Of a stretch of 64,000 bases of DNA, positions 11,891 through 21,403 are shown piece by piece. Made by a program: the position numbers and the translations under genes. Position 1 is the first letter of the stretch. Each line of letters starts with the position of its first letter. A model generated the notes under the pieces. That model ran no database searches, was not told the DNA's origin, and worked only from the letters and a program-made list of their open reading frames with translations. Source of the stretch: Melampsora larici-populina 98AG31 (taxonomy: Eukaryota; Basidiomycota; Pucciniomycetes; Pucciniales; Melampsoraceae); NCBI RefSeq assembly GCF_000204055.1, contig NW_006768766.1, positions 1,587,153 through 1,651,152 on the forward strand. Direction: 5' to 3'.

Positions 11891-11911
11891 TTTCATGTTT
11901 GTGTACCCCTA

Positions 11912-12839
11912 ATATGTATAGTGATATCTCGATCATAAACTTGTATGGTGGTACACTCGAGCCCATCGTGCCCCAAATCTGACTGAGGCTAGGTCACCTT
12001 TTGTGATCTGTTCCTTGCACGTGTTTGTCTTGTGCTAGGAACCCTTATGCCTTACTTTTCATTATACCAGTATAAGTGGATAAAAGATCTAAATACAATG
12101 TTAAACCTAATAAGACCTTTTATGTGGTGTGGGGGGGACTTCAGAGGGGTATTCTGTAAGGTAGCCTGCAGGCTCCTTACCCTGATACCCCCTACAAGGT
12201 GAGAACAAGCTGTAAATGATAAGGGTTTCTGGAACCAGGATGGCAAGTGGGTGTTTTGAAACTGAATATGAAGTTAGAGAAAAAATTAAGGGGAGAGAAA
12301 AGGGGCATGACTGATTGGAGAGTGCCAGGAGAGGTTCTGCGGGCAGGGGAGAGCAGGAGAATGGGGGTGAAAATCTGGGTGAAATCTTATGCTCAATCAC
12401 CCCAGGCCTCTCTAGAGCCATGTGTGGTATGGAAACCTTGTGAAGCCACATGGCTTTTACCACCACCCTCTCCTCTTTCCTCTCATAATGCACCACAGAG
12501 ATACCTCTGCAGGCTTTGGGTAATCTACTAATATAAATCATACTTACAAACAGTTGGACAGACTTAAGATGAAGCATATATGTAAGAGGAAGCATATATG
12601 TCAGATTGAAGGAAGTTTGTGGTAGTGGCTGAGTGTTTGATCCTAAAAGTGTACTCAAGAAGAATAGAACTTATAAGAGAAGAAAGAAATCCAAAATATG
12701 ATAAATATTGACACAAGAAACCAAAAAAAATAAGAATAAACAATTATCAGGGTACTCAAAGTATGTGGTGCTACATAGATAAAAATAAAATAAAAATAAA
12801 ATAAAAACAAAAACAAAAACAAAATGAAACTAGATATTT
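11912..12839. other. Intergenic, flank of pseudogene B
   Basis: No supported gene. The open frames on both strands around 12107-12658 lack family motifs and look like chance. A short duplicated AAGCATATATGT stretch occurs near 12580. Adenine-rich sequence with AAATAAAATAAAAA repeats (about 12780-12825) resembles the 3' flank of the neighbouring gene family. Confidence 0.4.
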
Positions 12840-14103
12840 TGACAATTCTCCACCTGGATTTTCCATCAAAAAACACTGGAGGATTACCCAGCCATCTGGA
12901 AACCTTCACCTGCAATTCATGAATGGTTTACTCCTCTTTGTCTTCAAAAAAATCTTCAAAATCCACTTCTGGTAATCCCATATCAGCAAACAACACTGGT
13001 AGATTATCCAACCACTTGAGAATGCTCAGATGAAATTTACTATTGGTCTCTTCATTTTCAAATCCAAGATCATATTCAAGCAACTCATTGTCTGACAAAG
13101 TATTCTCCAGAATTTGAGCTGGTTGACTTGTCAATTTTGAAGGACTTGTCAACAATTTTCCATGCCAGACCTCCTTCAAATCCTATAAATGTTGACCTTG
13201 CTTAGCCATAATTCTTGTGAGAGCTTCAGGAGTAGCTGTATTCCTGATTGTATGTAATTTTTCTTTTGGGTTTGATGTTATATAGGGACTTGATGCAAAT
13301 TTAGACCACCAGATTCTGCCTATAGCTGACAGTTGTTGATCTTGATGTGATAAGAGTTTTTGCAGGTTGTTTGAGGTTGCTCTGTTCCTGATGACAATTT
13401 TTGGAGATGAATTATTTGATAGATTTTTGGTTATTGATCTGAAGTTAGAGGTCCAATGAAGTGATTGAGCTGAGGATTCAGACATATCAGCCAACGTGTA
13501 AGGCACAATGCAAGAAATTACATTGTGTTGGGAGTTTTTTGCAGCCAAACAAAATCACAACCCTCAAATTGACATTGCAGATGCTCCACAACGAAATGAA
13601 AAAGATCAACCAAGCATTTTTCCCCAGTCACAGTGCAACTTATTGGTACTGAGGTTTTATGCAACAAAGCGTACTGTTGCATCTTTTATGTTTCCTGTCT
13701 ATTTACCCTTTTGGGAATGGTTTCAATTGGTTATTGTAGGCATCACCACACAATCTAGTGAGTTGAAATCAAATAAATTACATCATTCTTAGGTGCAATT
13801 AGTACAATGAGTTCTGTTTTTATTTTGTTGTGTTATGTTGCAGCCAAACGCAAGAACACAACAAAATGCCTTGAGGTCATCAGGGAACACAAATTGTGGA
13901 CAATTTTGTTGTGTTTTGTTATGCTTGCATGTTGTATCAGCCAAAGATCTTTCATTGTATGGTGTAGAATTGATATCCTGGTGGATGCACTACTTACATA
14001 AATAATTTATCAAATCTGTATAAGTGTGATGGATGATTAGAGATATCTTCAAGAGGTGCTGAAAACTCACAAATTTGTGCAAAGGTAATCAAACGTTCAT
14101 CAT
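12840..14103 (-). pseudogene. Family copy B, broken by in-frame stops and an insertion
   Basis: Minus-strand remnant of the A/C family. The first-exon equivalent (about 14071-14100) has a TGA in frame. The second exon begins near 13980 and is split by a 440-bp insertion (13495-13934). Bridging that insertion gives the same TPYNERSLA-type segment found in C (TPYDGRSLA). Two modules follow (RNRATSNNL and RNTATPEAL variants), then in-frame TAG at 13183-13185 placed where A and C have the Ser after QQL/HQL. The C-terminal module SILKWLDNLPVLF ends at TAA (12928-12930), and a second C-terminal module (HELQVKVSRWLGNPPVFF) follows in the same frame. The two-module C-terminus is the layout of copy A. 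Everything stays in one frame, so decay is mainly by substitutions plus the insertion. Confidence 0.7.
13495..13934. mobile_element. 440-bp insertion in pseudogene B with 10-bp target duplication
   Basis: TATCAGCCAA stands on both sides (13485-13494 and 13935-13944). Removing the insertion plus one copy joins the flanking coding sequence in frame. The insert has no long terminal inverted repeat but contains internal inverted words (TTTTGTTGTGTT and AACACAACAAAA). It encodes no protein. The duplication length is near the 8 bp of hAT elements, so it may be a non-autonomous hAT-like element; the class is not settled. Confidence 0.65.
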
Positions 14104-14451
14104 TGGGTTTTTAATAATATCACAATTTTTATGTGATGAACAATGATCTATTGGCATGGTTTAAATCTAAGATCAAATTGTCATGAAATCAAACATTCTA
14201 TGCATTTAACTCACATTATGTAACCTGTGTTTATAGCTAGGAAGGATTCTTTAGCAAGTCAAAAAGATATGCGAAGGAATTGATGAACTTGTCAAAGGGA
14301 TTGAGAAGATGAAGAAGTTTGAATATGCAAGGATATTGATTTTCTGGTCAAATTTAATCCAAATCATGTTTATCCTTCTCAAAAGTCAAAGCACCAATCA
14401 AGCACAGAATGAGTTCACAGAAAGATAGGCCACTTGATCAGACAGCTGAGG

Positions 14452-14474
14452 CTCCTGGATTTTGAAATACACCT
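14452..14474 (-). promoter_or_regulatory. Decayed TATA-like block of copy B
   Basis: Cognate of the upstream block of gene A: CTCCTGGATTTTGAAATACACC on the plus strand. The TATA core has changed from ATATACA to AAATACA, consistent with the loss of the gene. Confidence 0.45.
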
Positions 14475-16349
14475 CCTGAGAAATTATTGACCAAAGAGCC
14501 CAGATGCCCATTGAAGCTTTAGGGTCACCTCCCCATAACAAAGGAAGAAAATAGCCATAATTGTCTTTATATAGTAGCTCATCTATTATATTTAACTAGA
14601 GATAACTGAATTATTTCTAGAGTGTTCACTTGGATAATTTGAGCAAGTTGCATGAAGAAGTTGAGATTTATGAAGAATGAGCAACACAAAACGTGTGCGC
14701 TTGGTGTCTCTGACATTGAAGATCTATAGTTGGTCCATGTTGACATGATGACAAACAGATTAGGTTTTCCATTCTGCAGTAAACAGTTTTGCGTATGTAC
14801 CTATCACAGTTCTGGTACAGCCAATTAATAAAAGCTTGTGATTGGTCAAGCTTTTGTAAGTTGACTGTACACGTCCCCACGCCTAGGATCCGTAATCATC
14901 GGGTTTGCAACAGGCCCCGGCCCTGCCACTGCAGAACTTGAATGATTACATAAACCACTTGGAGGGGACTGTACTTGACAATGATACTTGAAGATGTTAC
15001 TCACTAAGAGTCCACCAAGGTCATCAAGGTTCAAGTATCACCTCAAAATTGTATGTGGCAGTCAAATTGTTCACCAAATTGGCTGCAAGGCATACTTGTA
15101 TTATATTACTCACAGTAAGCACATTTGACATTTAATATATCCTACATCACAAAAACTTCCTTTGGAAACATCCAACTTTGTATCATTTTGTATCAGTTTT
15201 GATTGCTTTAACACATACATACATATAGCAATCCCCATCTTTGTCTCTACAAACAACAAGACCCATGTATATGACAAAGACAGATGAGAAGGATCTGCAA
15301 GAGATTGTGTTGATAAATGATGAGAAAAGCTAAAGTTAATTCACAAAGTCCCACACTTGCCTTGCAAGGTTTAGCTTGCCTCAAACTTGTGTGTTCTACA
15401 TATAGGCTGAGGATAGAGTGTACTTCAGGGATCCTTTTTCATTCCCTTCTGCATCATTCCCTACCAAGGATCTGTATATGTTCCAAAGCAGAACAAATTA
15501 CAAGGTTTACTTTGTCCCACATATAAGTAATCATGTTTGAGGACCCAGGAGTGCCCCTATATGTGTGAGTGACAAAGACAATCCCCTTTTTGGTGTCATA
15601 TTTCAAAAAAAAACCTAAATAATACCCTGAATAGTCACCCACTGTCACATAACCCGGTTTTGGAATTTTTGGCTGGATAAATCCCCATTTTACTCACCCA
15701 CCTTGGAAAAAACCAAGAAAACAAAAAAAGGGCTGTTGGTGCATGCATAGGTGCCAAATATGCATCTGTAGCATGTTATTTCACTTTGTCAGGAATGTGT
15801 CTTTTGACATGATGAATTGGTAGTAGAGTTTACAGCTCCTTGGCGCATGAAGGATTCAATCAGTCAGTAATCAATCTGACCATTTATGTTATGACTAATT
15901 TCTGGGCTGCAATTTAAATTTTGCAAATTTATCAGAGTAGTGGCCAATTAACTTTTCATGATGAAAAGAGCCATGCATGGTGTGTAAGGGAGTGTATGGC
16001 TTTTGTGATCATATAGCAACCATTACCAATGTCCTTGAAAGTTGAACTGTCAAACAAATATACTACATCAGTAGCACTCAGGAGAGAACACATGATCAAG
16101 CATAAAGCCTGAAAATCTTTGAGAAACCAAATTTTGGAAAGGTGAAAACCTAACGCTAGTGAGCCAAAAAATTGCCTTCCACATCACCCACATTGAATCC
16201 TGGCACCTCAAAACTCCCCTCTCAGTTCACCCACATTTTGTTGCAATGTGACCAAAACTTTCCCAAAACCCCACCTTTCCTGTCATGCTATATTGGGGCA
16301 TTCCTGGGTCCGTCTTGGCCTCACAGACGGGCAGAAATCCCATAGCTTG
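14475..16349. other. Spacer between units B and C
   Basis: No supported gene or domain. It has short open frames on both strands, a CATACATACATATA microsatellite near 15215, and AT-rich sequence. Nothing else was recognised. Confidence 0.4.
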
Positions 16350-16495
16350 GGCTAATACGTTAACCCATAGTCTTTTGGCAGTATGTGTCAATGTATGTGT
16401 TATGTAACAAGCCCATCAAAATGAACATCCACACTTTGTATGTTTGGAGTTCTTATACCACATCCCTGACGGTGTTTCATATACTGCAGACACAC
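16350..16495 (+). repeat. Array-flanking repeat, copy 3
   Basis: Third copy of the repeat at 1766 and 4220, recognisable by GTTAACCCATAGT, AATGAACATCCAC and CACATCCCTGA blocks. It lies about 650 bp from the 3' end of gene C, in the same orientation relative to the gene as the other copies. Confidence 0.45.
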
Positions 16496-17145
16496 ATATC
16501 AAGTCACCCTTTCAGGTGAAGGAGGTCCACTCTGGATAATAATCATGATTGTAGATTTGAGGGAATGATGCAGTATAATCTCTGATCCTATACATGCCTG
16601 CTATTGAAAGCCGTGCACAAATATACTTGAAAGGTAAATGGGGTGATTAAAACCAAGTTCATATACAAGTAAATCACCTTGAGCATTTATGATGATGTCA
16701 AAGATCAATACCAAACAACATCAAGAAGTTTATCATCATTTGGAAAAGCCCATACCGGAAGCCTTGTGGTACATCCTAGATCAACTCAGTTTGTGATCTA
16801 ACACAATCGAAACGACACGATATGGATAATGGATGAAACAGGAAGTAGATATCCGTATCACAAAAAAGTTGTTATTTTGATATGAAAATGAAAAAGGTGA
16901 ACCAAAACAGTACAAATAAATTCCAATGAAGATGGAAAGTATCCGAGTTACAAAAAAAGCTTTCACATAAACTTAGATATTAGAAATTCTGGAGAATGAA
17001 ACCTCTTTATAAATATACAAGAGAAGCATGCTACATAGAAGAAGATTGGAATTAAGGGAAAAACTGCCAAAACAAGAAATCAAGGAAGAACAAACAAGAA
17101 AATGAAACCAACAAAAACTACAACAAGTGAAATCAAAAAACAAAC

Positions 17146-17832
17146 TTAGAAGTCCAAATACTCGATGTCTTCGACTGTATAATCAAAATAATCTGGGAAA
17201 TTATCCATCCATTCAAAAACCCTCTGTTCCAATTCGTGATCCCTTTGATTGGATCCATCTTTAATCATCTCTCCAAATTTGATGTCATCTTGATGGTTTG
17301 ACTTAGTTATCTTGTCATTTATTGCGTTTTCGTTGGAGGAATTTAGTGGATTTGTTGGAAATCTCTCCCGCCATACTGCTCCCAACAATGTCAATTGATG
17401 AGATTGACACGCCAAAATCCGTTCTAGAGCATCAGAGGTGGCTCTAGTTCGGATGACAGGTACATTTTCCTTCGGAATCGAAGGAACAAGAGGGCTCAAA
17501 GAGAATCTCGACCGCCAAACGTTGCACAAAGCGGAAAGTTGAGTGGCCTGAGTCGACATGATCCTGTCAAGAGCATCCGAGGTGGCTCTTGTTCTAGCAG
17601 TCTGTACGGGTGAATATAATGTTGACTTGTAGAAGTCGGGATCCGACCTGTATGACGAGGTATAGATTGATGTTTCGGCCAATGATCTTCCATCATATGG
17701 CGTGAAATCGCCATCTTGGTTGATATCCTATGCATATTGCAATCGAATCCTTATAGGTTAGAGTGGTGATGAGGAAAATCACTAAGGGAGTTCATCACTC
17801 ACAAGTTTGGATGAAGGTAATTCAAATGTCAT
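17146..17832 (-). CDS. Family copy C: 203-aa protein with two RTRATSDAL modules (intact)
   Basis: Two exons: 17803-17832 (10 codons, MTFELPSSKL) and 17146-17727, joined across a 75-bp GTGAGT..ATAG intron in phase 0. The intron position and phase are identical to copy A. The second exon opens DINQDGDFTPYDGRSLAE, then carries two modules, each R-T-R-A-T-S-D-A-L-[DE]-R-I followed by Q..QL..L...WR.RF..[NS]P. It ends with one acidic C-terminal module (DHELEQRVFEWMDNFPDYFD) where copy A has two. There is no signal peptide or membrane segment. The intact frame beside two broken copies suggests selection or recent origin. Function unknown; a lineage-specific family is the best description. Confidence 0.7.
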
Positions 17833-18197
17833 GATTGTGTTTTGGAAGCGTAGAACTGTTTTGATTGGGTTAAAAGTGTGCTGACTGCTGATCAAAAGTT
17901 ACAAGTATAAGCTCAGCCTTATCATGAAATTAAACATTGATGAAATTAACTCACGTTATAAAAGTTTTGAGGATAGCTGGGAATAATTTTTTAGAGAGTT
18001 GAAATGATTTGTTAGGAAAGTGAAGAATTGGTGGGAATTGTGATGATGAGGAAGTTTAGATAGGAAAATATGTGTTGATTTTTCTCGACAAGATTGATTG
18101 ACGTCTCAGCACTTCGTCCCTTGTCCCTTGTCCCTTTGCAAGGACGCGGACGAATGACTTTACAAGAAGTTATGCCGACTGACACACGGGCTTAGCT

Positions 18198-18219
18198 GCC
18201 TGGATTTTGATATACACCG
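18198..18219 (-). promoter_or_regulatory. Conserved TATA-like block of gene C
   Basis: Minus-strand reading GGTGTATATCAAAATCCAGG, about 370 bp upstream of the ATG, matching the block of gene A at all but one position. A GACTTTACAAGAAG stretch, also shared with A and D, precedes it. Confidence 0.55.
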
Positions 18220-18514
18220 TCCCGGGAATATGGATTTACAAACACGGAAGTTTATTGGCGCTTTTTTGACCGTTTTCCATCAGCTAAACATTTACGTAGT
18301 AGCTCATCCATCGCCTTTTGACTACACAGAACTGTAGTCATTCTTGAAATTTGACCTGAATCTTTTCGATGTGTTCTGTACATAAGAACAAGAACATTGC
18401 ATGGTCGGATATAGCCAAGTAAAAGTATTGTCAACGTCGATATCTATGACCCTGGAGAGATAGCCAATACCGGTTTCAATGATGATGATGATGAAAAAAA
18501 TTGGTTTGATATGT

Positions 18515-18600
18515 GGTAAACAGCATTGAGTATCACAAGAATAATCTTCGATGATGTTTTTTTACCAATTGGTCAAAAAGCTCATCAAGCACATGCATCA
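18515..18600. repeat. Distal unit repeat, copy 1
   Basis: This TTGAGTATCAC-AATAATC..GATGATGT..TACCAA..GGTCAA segment recurs at about 20240-20340 and 20600-20700. It marks the distal (upstream) edge of units C and D and of a third, gene-less remnant. Confidence 0.55.
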
Positions 18601-19092
18601 TGCGAGTCACTTATCTCAGTGTGTTTTAAAACTGTTCTATTCTCAATCATGAAGACCGTGTTCCGAATTGTCAAATAGATTGTGCATCGGTTTTGATTCC
18701 TATTATATCTTCCTTCACAAAACCCTTCCCTTTCTTGAAAGATTAAAGAGAGTATTTGTATCTGATAGTTTGTGCCCCAATGGCAAAACTGATCGGCGAA
18801 ACATTATGAACTGGCATAACACAGGATCATCAAAAGTAATGATCTTTTGATATAAAATGCAAAAGACGAGCCAAAATGGTACAACAAGGAAGACTATTCG
18901 AGTTACAAAAAGGCTCATACTTGCAAAAAAGATCTTTATAAAGGATTGACAAATGTTCATACTTGAAACAACATAAACAACCGAAATAAAAATATGAAAG
19001 AAAAATTCAATGATCTCCTAAAACAAGATACCAAGGAAGAACTATCATGAAAATAAAAATACGTAGCTGCAGTAACCAAGTGAAATCAAAAC

Positions 19093-19615
19093 TCAAAAGT
19101 CCAAAGACTCGATATTTTTGAAAGTGCAATCAAATGAGTCTGGGCTTTATTTGATGGTTTTGCCTAATTATCCCATCCTTTGTCACGTTGGCGTTGGACG
19201 AGTTTGATGGATTTGATGGAGGTGGCTCTAGTTCGGATGACAGGTACATTTTCCTTCGGAATTGAAGGAACAAGAGGGCCCGAAGATAATTTCGACCGCC
19301 AAACGTTGCACAAAGCGGAAAATTGAGTGGCTTGAGTCGACATGATCCTATCAAGAGCATCCGAGGTGGCTCTTGTTCTAGCAGTCTGTACGGGTGAATA
19401 TGATGTTGACTGGTTGTAGAAGTCGGGATCCGACCTGTATGACGAGGTGTAAATGCCAATGATCTTCCATCATATGGCGTGAAATCGCCATCTTGGTTGA
19501 TATCCTATACATATTGCAATCGAATCCTTATAGGTTAGAGTGGTGATGAGGAAAATCACTAAGGGAGTTCATCACTCACAAATTTGGATGAAGGTAATTG
19601 AAAGGTAGTAGTCAT
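19093..19615 (-). pseudogene. Family copy D, frameshifted and internally deleted
   Basis: Very similar in DNA to copy C. Exon 1 (19580-19615, MTTTFQLPSSKF) and its GTGAGT donor are intact. In exon 2 a 10-bp deletion after the DGRSLA segment shifts the frame, so the first module is only present out of frame. Most of the second module is deleted, and a further deletion removes most of the acidic C-terminal module. The remaining end (about 19093) still resembles the tail of C. The untouched promoter block suggests it may still be transcribed. Confidence 0.75.
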
Positions 19616-19798
19616 GATTGTTTTGTTGGGTGATTGAGGTTTTGTGAGTAGACTTGAAAAGTTCTGCAGGTCGGAAGAATCAACTCACGTTAAAAAAATT
19701 AGGCAACCTTGATTGATTTCTAAGCATGGTCAACGCTTCAATCAAGAAAAGAAGGACTTCACAAGAAGTTATGCCGATTACACAAGCCCAGCTCGCAG

Positions 19799-19815
19799 GA
19801 CCTTGGTATACACTG
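19799..19815 (-). promoter_or_regulatory. TATA-like block of pseudogene D
   Basis: Plus-strand ACCTTGGTATACACTGCC, cognate of the blocks at A and C, about 190 bp upstream of exon 1 because the spacer is shortened. The shared GACTTCACAAGAAGTTATGCCG stretch (19752-19773) precedes it. Confidence 0.45.
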
Positions 19816-20231
19816 CCCCGGGGAGATGAGGCTCGGTTTGTTGTAGTTTTGTTGAGCCTTTCCTTAACAATCAATTGTTAAGAACAGTTCCCTATGAAAT
19901 GGTCGAGTGAAGGGTATCCGGATCGCGCTACAAGTGAGGAAGCAAAAAGTTTGGTAATGCGCAGCTTTGAATGTGAGACAAAGTATTCAGAAAACATACC
20001 GTTGTAAATGGCTCAAGATGCTAGTCTATTCACATTCGATTATAAATGATTGAGGTCACTCTGGAATATGTATCTGACCTGGTTCCTTTGTATAATTTGT
20101 TTATAAACAAACATCACATCGAGAGATAATTTTAGATGATCCCAAGGAAAAGTAGGCCGATATCGATGTCTTTAGCTTTGAAGAGTAAGTTCGCCCAGAT
20201 TGAGATGATGGTGGATGGATTCGATTTATGG

Positions 20232-20345
20232 TAAACAGCTTTGAGTATCACGAGGATAATCCTGGACGCCGATGACGTCTTCGGGATTTACCAAGTGGTC
20301 AACAAGCTTATCGACTTTTACCAGCGTGATCATCAAAACTTTACA
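20232..20345. repeat. Distal unit repeat, copy 2
   Basis: Matches 18515-18600 and 20600-20700 (TTGAGTATCACGAGGATAAT, GGTCAACAAGCT, TTTTACCAG). It lies on the distal side of unit D. Confidence 0.55.
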
Positions 20346-20599
20346 AGGATTTGTTCATGGAAGGGTCATAGCAGTAGACTATGTCTGGGCCTATGCATAC
20401 CACTCAAGGTGCCCTCAGTCACGGGACGATAATGATCCAGGAACACCGATATTCGACAAGCGTTTTTGTACGCATTCTATTAACAAATGAATTTTTCGCA
20501 GAACCACTATAACCATTTGCATAGAGGGGTAGAGTCAAATGAAAGTGTTACCAACATCTCTGAAGCTGAAGAGATAGGTAAGATGGATGATGATTGATA

Positions 20600-20705
20600 A
20601 ATTCGTTTACATGATAATATTCCTCGATGACGTCTTTTACCAAATGGTCAACAAGCTCATCAAGTTTTACCAGTCTGATCCTCAGAATATCAAGACATCA
20701 GAGTA
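20600..20705. repeat. Distal unit repeat, copy 3 (gene-less remnant)
   Basis: Third copy with GATAATATTCCTCGATGACG and TGGTCAACAAGCTCATCAAG. No gene-family exon was found next to it, so it marks either the end of the array or a unit that lost its gene. Confidence 0.5.
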
Positions 20706-21403
20706 TTCATGAAACACTGGTGGAGATCACTCACAGTGAGTCTTTCTCTCATCATATCCTTAATCATGATAACCTCCTTTCAAAACATGAAATGGATTAA
20801 GTGTTGATTGCGATATATGCCCATCTTTCTCTCCACAAATCCCATACATATATTTCAACAAACAGATGAAGGGTAGCAGCAAGCATTTTTAGACTGAGGC
20901 TTGATATAGAAGATTTGAGTAAAAGGAAATCCCAAAAAAATGGAAACTGAAATATTCAATCTGACTACTTCAATGTGCTAATTGTTATACACATCACGAT
21001 GGAATAATCTTGGAGATTTAAAACTCTTTGATGAGAAAAAAAACACCCTGGAAGTAATTTTCTTGTTTTTTTTTTCTGTCTACAACTTACTTCACTGATC
21101 AGATAACAACGGAATCACTTTTTAGACCATCATCATGACAAACATTTTCAATTCATAAGAAAAAAATGCAAACGTCGTGAAGAGATGAAATTTAAAGCAT
21201 ATAACAAAAAAAGGGGGGAACAGTCAGGGTATTCTTTATACATTGTTAAACCATCAAAAAACCCATCACACTTGCCCTTTGGTTTTACCTATTTAATGAA
21301 GTGACACGTAGATAGAGACTGGAACAAAAAGCATTGGAATCAAATTTAAAGCTTAAGCTTATCCTGAAGTGCTTCATCCGTTACATCAAGTGATCGCTTT
21401 TTC
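20706..21403. other. Spacer downstream of the RNA-binding protein gene
   Basis: No gene seen. The part from about 21180 to 21403 is the likely 3' UTR of the minus-strand RRM gene. Confidence 0.45.

Larger units (their letters stand above)
4537..11911. mobile_element. KDZ-type DNA transposon, about 7.4 kb, three genes
   Basis: The left end reads TAGGGGTACACAAC (4537-4550). The right end is its near-complement, GTTTGTGTACCCCTA (11897-11911). Further in, both ends share a second matching block: an ACC-AAGAA-CGGGGG..CTGAGACTC motif at about 4558-4594 and, inverted, at about 11690-11730. Between them lie the KDZ transposase (+), a 228-aa protein (+) and a 607-aa Cys-rich protein (-), all with closing reading frames. 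A foldback repeat (11745-11890) is nested in the right end. No clean target duplication could be found at the proposed ends, so the boundaries may be off by some bases. Confidence 0.6.

Noticed and set aside
4530..11918. 8-bp target duplication for the KDZ element
   Set aside because: The bases outside the proposed ends (GTTGTAA on the left, ATATGTAT on the right) do not match, so no duplication is claimed.
12107..12658. 183-aa minus-strand open frame
   Set aside because: No domain, no conserved counterpart at the equivalent place near copies A or C, composition like non-coding sequence, and an overlapping plus-strand frame of similar quality.
17496..17735. Minus-strand frame overlapping gene C
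   Set aside because: It is a shifted reading of the gene C exon; the real frame is shown by agreement with copies A, B and D.
19130..19459. 109-aa minus-strand frame in copy D
   Set aside because: It is the out-of-frame reading produced by the 10-bp deletion in D; the in-frame family residues appear in another frame, so D is treated as a pseudogene.
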